Assembly (NCBI GenBank): GCA_036677425.1
Contig: JARFVT010000013.1
Coordinates: 806,001-870,000, forward strand
Direction of reading: 5' to 3'
DNA: 64,000 nt
From: JARFVT01 sp036677425
GTDB lineage: Bacteria; Pseudomonadota; Alphaproteobacteria; UBA8366; Aestuariispiraceae
Part shown: positions 56,263 through 64,000 of the stretch, in pieces
How the letters are laid out: each line of letters begins with the position of its first letter
How positions within the stretch are numbered: position 1 is the stretch's first letter
Notes under the pieces: generated by a model
Database searches by the model: none
Told to the model about the DNA's origin: nothing
What the model saw: only the letters and a program-made list of their open reading frames with translations
Made by a program: the position numbers and the translations under genes

Positions 56263-57846
56263 TCAGGTACGCTCTTTAGTGGTCGCGAATGATATTTTAG
56301 GAAATTTTTGCTGTTGATGGCTAAGCTCCCAAGGGTTTCTGGCTAAAAATATTGGTGCGCCGTCGCGGTCTTCGGCCATTGCGGTGCGGTTTGCCACTAT
56401 AAATTTATCAAGCTGTTCTTCATCATCACAAATAACCCAACGGGCGGTGGTATATGGTGCAACCTCTAAGAAAATATTAATATTATATTCAGACTCGACC
56501 CTTGTAACCAAAACATCCAATTGCAATTGACCAACAACGCCGACTATCCATTGTGCGCCAAATGATGGCTTGAATACCTGTGTTACGCCTTCTTCAGCCA
56601 AGCTTTCCAAGGCTTTTTTCAAATGTTTGCCCTTCATTGGGTCCTCAAGTCGGACGCGACGAAGTATTTCAGGGGCGAAATTTGGTATGCCTGTGAATTT
56701 TATATTTTCATTTTCGCTTAATGTATCGCCCACCCGTAATGTGCCATGATTTGGCACGCCGATAATATCGCCCGGCCATGCTATTTCTGCTAATTCGCGT
56801 GATTGGGCAAAAAACATTACTGGATTATAAATTGCAATATTTTTACCTGACCTGACATGTTTCAATTTCATGCCGCGTTTAAAACAACCCGAACTGATAC
56901 GCATGAAGGCAATTCTATCGCGGTGATTTGGGTCCATATTGGCTTGAACTTTAAAGACAAATCCAGTTACTTTTTCTTCTTCGGGTTTTATTAGCCTTGT
57001 TGTTGATTGTTGTGGTCGTGGCGATGGGGAATTTTTGGCAATTGCATCTAATAATTGCACCATACCAAAGTTTTTTAAGGCAGAGCCGAAAAATACGGGG
57101 CTTAAATGCCCTTCAAGAAAGCTTTCATGGTCAAATTGCGGGCAGGCTTCGCGCGCCAATTCCGCCTCAATCATTAAAGTTTCAAGCAAATCATCGGGTA
57201 ATATTTTATTAAGCCTTGCATCTTCAATATTGTCTAATTTATGGTATTTACCGCCATCATCGCCATTAAATTCAATGAAATCATCATTGATTAAATCATA
57301 ACAGCCCCTGAAATCACGACCAAAACCCACAGGCCACATCATTGGGGCGCAATCTAGGGCTAGTTTTTCAGAAATTTCTTCCATTAATTGAAAGGGGTCA
57401 AGGGATTCACGATCCATTTTATTGATAAATGTGATTATAGGAATATCGCGTAGCCTGCAAACTTCAAATAGTTTTTGTGTTTGTGGTTCGATACCTTTGG
57501 CGGCATCAATCACCATTATTGCGCTATCAACAGCGGTTAAAGTTCTAAAAGTATCTTCAGAGAAATCTTCATGACCGGGTGTATCAAGCAAATTACAAAT
57601 AACACCGTCATATTCAAATGTCATAACCGATGTGGTAACGGAAATTCCTCGTTGCTGTTCAATTTTCATCCAATCAGATTGGGTTCGCCGGCGTTCGCCT
57701 TTGGCTTTTACTTCGCCCGCCATATGTATCGCGCCACCCATCAGTAGCATTTTTTCGGTTAACGTGGTTTTACCCGCATCAGGATGTGAAATAATAGCAA
57801 ATGTTCGTCGTCTGTTGGCCTCGATAGCCGTTTGTGTTTTTGACAA
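56263..57846 (-). CDS. prfC: Peptide chain release factor 3
   Basis: Translational GTPase of 527 residues that recycles RF1/RF2. G1 SHPDAGKTTLTEKMLL; switch II LLDTPGHEDFSEDTFRTL; NKMD motif in FINKMDRES; and the RF3-type DLINDDFIEFNGDD region. C-terminal LQLDVLVTRVESEYNIN. Full length. Monocistronic, downstream of the dpp start region and divergent from dctB. Confidence 0.96.
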   Translation of the reverse strand: MSKTQTAIEANRRRTFAIISHPDAGKTTLTEKMLLMGGAIHMAGEVKAKGERRRTQSDWMKIEQQRGISVTTSVMTFEYDGVICNLLDTPGHEDFSEDTFRTLTAVDSAIMVIDAAKGIEPQTQKLFEVCRLRDIPIITFINKMDRESLDPFQLMEEISEKLALDCAPMMWPVGFGRDFRGCYDLINDDFIEFNGDDGGKYHKLDNIEDARLNKILPDDLLETLMIEAELAREACPQFDHESFLEGHLSPVFFGSALKNFGMVQLLDAIAKNSPSPRPQQSTTRLIKPEEEKVTGFVFKVQANMDPNHRDRIAFMRISSGCFKRGMKLKHVRSGKNIAIYNPVMFFAQSRELAEIAWPGDIIGVPNHGTLRVGDTLSENENIKFTGIPNFAPEILRRVRLEDPMKGKHLKKALESLAEEGVTQVFKPSFGAQWIVGVVGQLQLDVLVTRVESEYNINIFLEVAPYTTARWVICDDEEQLDKFIVANRTAMAEDRDGAPIFLARNPWELSHQQQKFPKISFATTKERT

Positions 57847-57978
57847 TTATATTATCCCTAGCTTTATTATTTATGGCTTAGATTGTGTGGTGCTATTTTA
57901 TTTGCTATTAAAATAGTTACTTTTAGCATTTAATTATATTCACTATTTTTAAATTCAATTTAATAATGTTAGTTGATT

Positions 57979-59913
57979 ATGCAAGAAAAAAATAATTCAA
58001 AATTTGCTATTAAAAAGCCATATTCATATAGCAATGCAAATTCTATTAAATCAATTAAATGGGTATTGTTAGTAAGTTTAATTATATTTCCATTAATCAT
58101 ATGGGGATCAAATAATTTTGCCAGTCAAAAATATCTTGATATCTTAGAAAAAAGTTCATTTCACGCACTTAAACTACATGCGGCAAATTTACGTGGTGAA
58201 TTGGAAAAATTTCAAACTATACCAAAATTATTAAACACTAATTTATTTATAACATCTGCTTTACGATTTAAAAATACAAAAACTATCATTACAGAAGCCA
58301 ATAATTTCCTAGAAAGAATTAATAATATAACTGGTGCTTCTGATACTTATATTATGGATATTAATGGCGTTACTATTGCTTCTAGTAATTGGGATCGTGA
58401 TATTTCTTTTGTGGGTAAAAATTTTAATTTCCGGCCTTATTTTATCAATGCAGCACAAGGCAGGTTAGGTCGTTATTTTGCCCTTGGCACTTCAACAATG
58501 GTTCGTGGTTATTATTTTTCATCACCAGTATTTTATAAAGGCAAAATAATTGGTGTTAGTGTCATAAAAATAAATATGGATGAAATAGAAGCAAAATGGA
58601 AAGTTCCATCTTGGCAATCTTTGGCATTAAGCGATGATAATGATATATTATTTTTAACAACTAGGCCAGAATGGCGATATAGAAGCCTGTCTATCTTATC
58701 TAAAAAAATGATTGATGAAATAAGTAAAAGCCGAAAATATGTTACTATGGCTTTAGAACCAACAAATCTTGTTATTTTAAATCAATTGTCAAAAAATACA
58801 AAAATAATTGAAATTGATATATTACATAATAAAAAAACACATAATATTTTTCGGTCGCAGAAATATTTAATGTTATCATTAAATATGCCAGAGGCAGGAT
58901 GGACGTTACATTTATTTTCTAACTATGATATAATTAGCAAGCAAGTCTTAATTGCTTTATCACTAATATCGCTTGTCTTTGCTAGTTTTATTTTTATAAT
59001 TATTATATTTATTCAACGTATCGCAAGTAAAAGCCAACGCGTGATGTTTGAGGAAAAAGCTAGAGATGTCTTGAAAGAATCGGCCATAGAATTAGAAAAT
59101 AAAGTAACCGAACGTACATTAGATCTACGCAATGCAAATTTTGAACTTAAACAACAAATAAAAGTAAGACGTATGGCGGAGAAAAATTTAAAAATATCGC
59201 AAAAAAGTCTTTTACAAGCAGAAAAATTAGCAGCATTAGGTAAAATATCAGCAGGTATTAGCCATGAATTAAATCAACCATTATCGGCGATAAGGTCTTA
59301 TGCTGATAATTCCTATAAATTTTTAGAACGTAAAAATATTGATAAAGCACAAGAAAATTTGATCAGTATTTCTGAATTAACACAGCGCATGGGTAATATT
59401 ATTGGGCAAATGAAAATGTTTGCCAGAAATAATATTTATGAAACAAATTCCATCAATCTAAAAGAAATAATAAATTCGGCATTAACAGTTGTTATGCCGC
59501 GAATTGAAAATATGGCTGTTGATTTTAAAATGGATATATCTGATGATGAAATTCATGTTTTTGGCTCAAAAGATCGCTTGCAACAGGTTTTTATAAATTT
59601 ATTTACAAATTCATTAGATGCAATGGAAGATAATACGGATGCTGATAATAGCATATATATTAATATAGCGCCATTGGATAAAATTGTTGAAATTAGCGTT
59701 ATTGATACAGGTCATGGTGTTGATGAAGATGATATTTCGCATATATTTGACCCGTTTTTCTCTACCAAAGAAATTGGTAAAGGGTTGGGACTTGGGCTTT
59801 CAATATCATATAGCATAATTCAAGATTGCGGTGGTAAATTACAGGTTTATAATAATGATAATGGCGGGGCAGAATTTATTATTACATTACGCCTTGATAA
59901 TAAGGATATTTAA
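57979..59913 (+). CDS. dctB: DctB, C4-dicarboxylate sensor histidine kinase
   Basis: Membrane histidine kinase of 644 residues. Helices near 22-42 and 315-342 flank a double-Cache periplasmic sensor (TYIMDINGVTIASSNWDRDI, VGKNFNFRPYFINAAQGRLG). A coiled coil leads to the H-box ISHELNQPLSAIRSYAD, N-box INLFTNSLDAMED, and G-boxes DTGHGVDEDDI and GKGLGLGLSI. The ATG at 57979 is used. Partner DctD follows directly. Together they control dctPQM. Confidence 0.95.
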   Translation: MQEKNNSKFAIKKPYSYSNANSIKSIKWVLLVSLIIFPLIIWGSNNFASQKYLDILEKSSFHALKLHAANLRGELEKFQTIPKLLNTNLFITSALRFKNTKTIITEANNFLERINNITGASDTYIMDINGVTIASSNWDRDISFVGKNFNFRPYFINAAQGRLGRYFALGTSTMVRGYYFSSPVFYKGKIIGVSVIKINMDEIEAKWKVPSWQSLALSDDNDILFLTTRPEWRYRSLSILSKKMIDEISKSRKYVTMALEPTNLVILNQLSKNTKIIEIDILHNKKTHNIFRSQKYLMLSLNMPEAGWTLHLFSNYDIISKQVLIALSLISLVFASFIFIIIIFIQRIASKSQRVMFEEKARDVLKESAIELENKVTERTLDLRNANFELKQQIKVRRMAEKNLKISQKSLLQAEKLAALGKISAGISHELNQPLSAIRSYADNSYKFLERKNIDKAQENLISISELTQRMGNIIGQMKMFARNNIYETNSINLKEIINSALTVVMPRIENMAVDFKMDISDDEIHVFGSKDRLQQVFINLFTNSLDAMEDNTDADNSIYINIAPLDKIVEISVIDTGHGVDEDDISHIFDPFFSTKEIGKGLGLGLSISYSIIQDCGGKLQVYNNDNGGAEFIITLRLDNKDI

Positions 59914-59918
59914 AAATC

Positions 59919-61271
59919 ATTAGTAAAAATAATACGCAAATTATATTAATCGATGATGAAAAACATATTCGCAATGCTTGCGTTCAGGCATTAGAACTTG
60001 AAGGATATAATGTTGTTGCATTCGATAATGCCAAAGAAATATTAGAAAATATTACCTGTGATTTTTCTGGTGTTATTTTAACCGATATTAAAATGCCGCA
60101 TATGGATGGTTTAGAATTAATGGATAAATTATTGGCAATTGATCCTGATTTTATGGTTATTTTAATGACAGGTCATGGCGATATTAAAATGGCGGTTTCC
60201 GCTATGCGGTCTGGTGCTTATGATTTTATTGAAAAACCGTTCGCATCGGACTTTATGGTCGATAGGATTAAACGTGCATTGGAAATGCGTCAATTGATAA
60301 TGGAAAATCGCGCAATGGCGTTGCAATTATATGGGCGCAGTGGGTTAGAGGTAAGAATCATTGGTACATCTTTGGTAATGCAAGAATTGCGTAAATTAGT
60401 CGAAAATGTTGCCTCGACCGATGCCGATATATTAATATTAGGCGAAACAGGCACCGGTAAAGAATTGGTTGCACGCAATCTTCATGACATGAGCGGAAGA
60501 TCAAAATCGCCATTCGTTGCTATCAATTGCGGCGCTATGCCAGAAAATATTTTTGAAAGTGAATTATTTGGTCATGAAGCAGGAGCATTTACCGGGGCGC
60601 AAAAACAACGCATTGGCAAATTTGAATATGCAAATGGCGGCAGTTTATTTCTTGATGAGATAGAGGCAATGCCGCTTGATTTGCAAGTTAAATTGCTTCG
60701 TGTATTACAAGAAAGATGTTTAGAGCGATTGGGTTCTAATAAATCAATTCCACTTGATATTCGTATCATTGCCGCGACAAAAATAAATTTATTTGATGCA
60801 ATAAATGCTGGTAAATTTAGAGAAGATTTATATTATCGATTAAATGTTGTTAATATCCACATACCGCCATTGCGCCAACGCGGTAATGATATTGCGGAAT
60901 TATTCCGGCATTTTTTAGTCAATGCCGCAAGAAGATTTAAGCGTACTATCCCAGATATAGATACCATTAAACTCAATGATATAATGTCGCGTGAATGGCC
61001 GGGTAATATCCGTGAATTGCAAAATTCTGCAGATCGTTATGTGCTTGGTTTAAGCAATATAAAACAATTGTCAAATATATCAGATAATTTAACCAATAAA
61101 ACATTGACAAGCCGTATGGAAGAGTTTGAAAAAGCGCAAATAATTAACGAATTAAAATATCATAAAGGCAGCGTCAAAAACACCTATGAAGCATTTGGTA
61201 TCGGTCGTAAAACTCTTTATGATAAAATGCAAAAATATAATATATCAAAAGACATCTTTATCGATAGTTGA
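59919..61271 (+). CDS. dctD: DctD, sigma-54 activator, apparent AUU (or AUC) start
   Basis: Enhancer-binding response regulator of about 450 residues. The receiver (IILIDDEKHIRN, phospho-Asp in LTDIKMPHMDG, Lys in DFIEKPFASD) is complete, but no ATG, GTG or TTG lies in frame between the upstream stop (59901) and Met at 60093. ATT at 59919, giving MSKNNTQIILIDDE, or ATC at 59916 fits best, with AAGGA at 59902-59906. The AAA+ domain has GETGTGKE and GAFTGA, and the C-terminal helix-turn-helix is present (YEAFGIGRKTLYDKMQKY). Confidence 0.85.
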   Translation: MSKNNTQIILIDDEKHIRNACVQALELEGYNVVAFDNAKEILENITCDFSGVILTDIKMPHMDGLELMDKLLAIDPDFMVILMTGHGDIKMAVSAMRSGAYDFIEKPFASDFMVDRIKRALEMRQLIMENRAMALQLYGRSGLEVRIIGTSLVMQELRKLVENVASTDADILILGETGTGKELVARNLHDMSGRSKSPFVAINCGAMPENIFESELFGHEAGAFTGAQKQRIGKFEYANGGSLFLDEIEAMPLDLQVKLLRVLQERCLERLGSNKSIPLDIRIIAATKINLFDAINAGKFREDLYYRLNVVNIHIPPLRQRGNDIAELFRHFLVNAARRFKRTIPDIDTIKLNDIMSREWPGNIRELQNSADRYVLGLSNIKQLSNISDNLTNKTLTSRMEEFEKAQIINELKYHKGSVKNTYEAFGIGRKTLYDKMQKYNISKDIFIDS

Positions 61272-61411
61272 TTAATTTAAATATATTAATGTATATTTAT
61301 TGAAACATAGCTTGATTAATATGTGTGTAAAATGACCCATATTAGTATAATAGATTTTGCAATATTAGATTATATTCAATAAATATAATAGCTTAGCAAA
61401 GATATATATAT

Positions 61412-61427
61412 TGGCATAGCTTTTGCT
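61412..61427 (+). promoter_or_regulatory. Sigma-54 promoter of dctPQM
   Basis: TGGCATAGCTTTTGCT, GG-N10-GC exact, lies 90 bp before dctP. DctD is the likely activator. The leader between it and dctP holds a small CCCG-TAA-CGGG hairpin (61443-61453). Confidence 0.88.
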
Positions 61428-61517
61428 GTTATATGCTTTATGCCCGTAACGGGATATATATAATTCATATATATATTTATAATAGTTTGGGTTAGCATTA
61501 TTTATAGGGAGCAAAAA

Positions 61518-62506
61518 ATGCGTAAAATTTTAACTATGGCTATGTCTGCGGCGATGGCCGCTGGCCTTGTATTTTCAGTATCAGCTGCAAATGCAGAAAT
61601 TTTAATTAAATTTTCACATGTAACAAAAATGTTGGTCATCCAAAAGGCGAGGCTGCAAGCTTATTTGCAAAGCGCGTTAACAGCGAAATGGCAGGCCGTG
61701 TAAGAGTTGAAATATATCCAAATTCACAACTTTTTAACGATAATAAAGTTTTACAAGCTATGCTTTTAGGCGATGTGCAAATGGCTGCACCTTCTTTATC
61801 AAAATTTGAAAAATATACAAAAAAATTCCGTATATTTGATCTACCATTCATGTTTAAAGATATCGATGTAGTAAATAAATTTCAAAAAAGTAAAGCTGGT
61901 CAAGATCTTTTAGGCTCTATGCGTAATAAAGGCTTGCTTGGCCTTACCTATTGGCATAATGGCATGAAACAATTATCAGCTAATAAACCATTGCTTTTAC
62001 CAAGCGATGCCAAAGGCTTAAAATTTAGAATTCAAACATCAGAAGTATTACAAGCACAATTTGAAGCAATTGGTGCAAATCCACAAAAAATGTCATTTAA
62101 AGAAGTTTACGGTGCATTGCAAACTGGTGTTGTCGATGGTCAAGAAAATACATGGTCAAATATTTTCACTAAAAAATTCTTTGAAGTACAAGACGGCGTT
62201 ACCGAATCTAATCACGGTATCTTGGATTATCTAGTGGTAACCAGCGTTGAATTTTGGGATGGGCTACCTGGTGATATCCGCAGCGAATTATCTTCAATCC
62301 TTGCAAGGGTTTCAGCTGAGAGAAATGCAATTTCATATACGATTAATCAAGAAAACCGTGCCAAGGTTGTTGCATCTGGCAAAGAAGTTCGTCAACTTTC
62401 AAGCGAACAACGCGCCGCATGGGTTGCTGCGATGAAACCAGTTTGGGATAAATTTGAAGATGATATTGGCAAAGATTTAATGAATGCTGCCCAATCTTTA
62501 AATTAA
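61518..62506 (+). pseudogene. dctP: DctP, TRAP transporter binding protein, frameshifted
   Basis: Periplasmic C4-dicarboxylate-binding protein of about 329 residues when restored. A GGGAG site and clean signal peptide (to SAANA/E) start in one frame, through LIKFSHVTK. At an A-run (61625-61629) the family match continues in another frame: VGHPKGEAASLFAKRVNSEM, AGRVRVEIYPNSQLFNDNK, then GVVDGQENTWSNIFTKKF. One added A restores the frame. The rest is intact and its flanks are normal, so sequencing error, recent mutation or slippage are all possible. Confidence 0.85.
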
Positions 62507-62556
62507 TATAAATTAAGATAAATTGAATAATTGACCAACCAAGCAGGGAGATAAAA

Positions 62557-63150
62557 ATGGTTAAAAATCAATCTAAATTAATGAAAATCATCGATAAAGC
62601 AGAGGAGGGCTTTATAGCCTTTCTTTTCTCGGCGATGGTTATAGTTACTTTTTCGCAAGTGGTTGCCAGATATATGTTTAATTCTGGTGCCGTTTGGGCG
62701 CTTGAATTAACCACTTATCTCTTTGCTTGGTTGGTGCTTTTCGGTATTTCATATGGGGTAAAGAAAAATTCTCATTTGGGTGTTGATGCCTTTGTTAAAT
62801 TATTTAATAACAGTGGTCGCCATTATTTAGGCATGGTTGCCGTGTGCGCATGTTTGCTTTATGGCGGTATATTACTATATGGCAGCTATGAATATCTTGC
62901 AAAATTAATACAATTTGATATTTATGCTGAAGATTTACCCATACCATTATGGATGCCTATGTCTATATTACCCATTGGTATGGTTCTTTTAATTTTTCGT
63001 TTCTCGCAAGTTGCATATCGCATGTTAACTGGTCAACAAATTGGACTTGTTTTGGGGGATGAGGCCGCCGACGCTATGCGTGAATATTTGGATAATGCCG
63101 CCATAGAAGGCGCGATAGAGCGCGAAGAAAAAAATAAGAAAGGGTCTTAA
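62557..63150 (+). CDS. dctQ: DctQ, TRAP transporter small permease
   Basis: Four-helix membrane protein of 197 residues. It shows FLFSAMVIVTFSQVVARYMF, WALELTTYLFAWLVLFGISY, KKNSHLGVDAFVKLF and LWMPMSILPIGMVLLIFRF. The acidic C-terminal tail ends EREEKNKKGS. A GGGAGA site precedes the ATG. Between dctP and dctM. Confidence 0.94.
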   Translation: MVKNQSKLMKIIDKAEEGFIAFLFSAMVIVTFSQVVARYMFNSGAVWALELTTYLFAWLVLFGISYGVKKNSHLGVDAFVKLFNNSGRHYLGMVAVCACLLYGGILLYGSYEYLAKLIQFDIYAEDLPIPLWMPMSILPIGMVLLIFRFSQVAYRMLTGQQIGLVLGDEAADAMREYLDNAAIEGAIEREEKNKKGS

Positions 63151-63153
63151 ATC

Positions 63154-64000
63154 ATGGAAATCGCATTTCTTTTCATCATTATGTTTACGTTATTAATAAT
63201 CGGCACGCCGATTGCGGTTAGCCTTGGCCTATCAAGTATTTTAACTATTTTATTTTTTTCCCAAGATAGTGTCGCATCAATTGCCCTTAAATTATTTGAA
63301 ACTATGGAGCATTATACGCTTCTTGCCATACCATTTTTCATCTTATCATCAGCATTTTTATCAACTGGTGGTGTCGCAAATCGTTTGATTAGATTTGCCA
63401 TTAATTGCGTTGGTCATCTGCGTGGTGGTCTTGCAATGGCATCGGTTCTTGCATGTATGTTTTTTGCCGCCGTTTCTGGATCAAGCCCGGCAACGGTTGT
63501 CGCCATTGGTTCTATTGTTATTGCGGGCATGGTGCGGGCTGGATACACTAAAGAATTTGCTGCTGGTGTTATTTGTAACTCTGGCACGCTTGGTATTTTA
63601 ATACCGCCATCAATCGTTATGGTGGTTTACGCTGCCGCGACCGATGTTTCTGTTGGTCGGTTATTCATGGCGGGTGTTATTCCCGGTCTTATCGCTGGTT
63701 CTATGTTGATGGTTGGTATTTATATTGCTGCTAGAGTAATGAAAATGCCAAAACAGCCATTCGCTGGTATTAAAGAAATTCTTTTATCCTTCATGGACGC
63801 CTTTTGGGGTTTAATGTTGGTCGGCATCATTATGGGTGGTATTTATGCTGGCATTTTCACACCAACCGAAGCCGCCGCCGTTGCCGCTGTATATGCATTT
63901 ATAATCAGCATATTCATGTATCGTGATATGGGACCTTTAAAAGATAAGCCACACCCTGGTTTTAAGATTGTCGCAACATCAATTATAAAGAATGCAGATT
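63154..64000 (+). CDS. dctM: DctM, TRAP transporter large permease (partial)
   Basis: The frame from the ATG at 63154, three bases after the dctQ stop and with AAAGGG upstream, is open to the right edge, about 282 residues. It has the DctM pattern: multiple helices, FFAAVSGSSPATVVAIGSIV, NSGTLGILIPPSIVMVVYAA, FMAGVIPGLIAGSMLM and GIFTPTEAAAVAAVYA. The C-terminal third is missing. Transports C4-dicarboxylates with DctP and DctQ. Confidence 0.94.
   Translation, partial: MEIAFLFIIMFTLLIIGTPIAVSLGLSSILTILFFSQDSVASIALKLFETMEHYTLLAIPFFILSSAFLSTGGVANRLIRFAINCVGHLRGGLAMASVLACMFFAAVSGSSPATVVAIGSIVIAGMVRAGYTKEFAAGVICNSGTLGILIPPSIVMVVYAAATDVSVGRLFMAGVIPGLIAGSMLMVGIYIAARVMKMPKQPFAGIKEILLSFMDAFWGLMLVGIIMGGIYAGIFTPTEAAAVAAVYAFIISIFMYRDMGPLKDKPHPGFKIVATSIIKNAD

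Noticed and set aside
59880..59925. Ribosomal frameshift joining dctB to dctD
   Set aside because: The dctB stop comes before the dctD frame with no proper slippery heptamer, and both proteins are complete on their own.
1..64000. tRNA, rRNA, insertion sequence, integrase or phage genes
   Set aside because: None were recognised on either strand; the gaps between genes are short and AT-rich.

Overview
The window looks like chromosomal DNA of an AT-rich (about one third G+C by eye) alphaproteobacterium, probably Rhodospirillales-like. The grounds are the flagellar gene order (fliF-fliG-fliH-fliN-motA-flbD-flhA-flhF-flhG; fliL-fliM-DUF6468-like-motE-cheY), FlbT and FlbD, a eukaryote-type NADP isocitrate dehydrogenase, and a DctBD/DctPQM system.

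Layout. 1-16,880: flagellar block I. On the minus strand it holds fliF, fliG, fliH, fliN, motA (PomA-like), flbD, flhA, flhF, flhG and a repeat-rich partial gene running off the left edge, plus fliK-flgD-flgE and a FlaG-like gene; flbT is on the plus strand. 16,993-18,678: a compact three-gene cassette of unknown function (TIGR04255-like protein, WDGYGA protein, 151-aa protein), placed between flbT and the phospholipid genes. 18,876-34,892: housekeeping genes (pssA-psd, LysM protein, LOG-family protein, conserved hypothetical, icd, rne with a histone-H1-like tail, amidase, PBP1A, prfB, biotin ECF transporter bioYMN). 35,093-50,475: flagellar block II (flgF-flgG-flgA-flgH on minus; fliL, fliM, DUF6468-like, motE, cheY, two MotB-like genes and a large AMIN-like/TPR-like protein on plus; fliP, fliO, a small protein and an FlhB C-domain paralogue on minus; flgB, flgC, fliE on plus). 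50,485-56,144: a dipeptide ABC transporter (dppABCDF) with a hairpin terminator after dppA. 56,263-57,846: prfC. 57,979-64,000: dctB-dctD and the TRAP transporter dctP(frameshifted)-dctQ-dctM, the last cut by the right edge.

How it works together. Four exact GG-N10-GC sigma-54 promoters were read directly. They lie before fliK-flgD-flgE, flgF-flgG-flgA-flgH, flgB-flgC-fliE and dctPQM. The window also encodes the two matching enhancer-binding activators, FlbD for the rod/hook operons and DctD for dctPQM. Flagellin, flaF, fliI, fliJ, fliQ, fliR, full-length flhB, flgI, flgJ, flgK and flgL are absent and must lie elsewhere.

Points most worth a second look: the three-gene cassette, the AMIN-like/TPR-like protein beside two MotB-like genes (one lacking the motor aspartate), the apparent AUU/AUC start of dctD, the one-base frameshift of dctP, an EF-hand loop in the hook protein, and the histone-like tail of RNase E.
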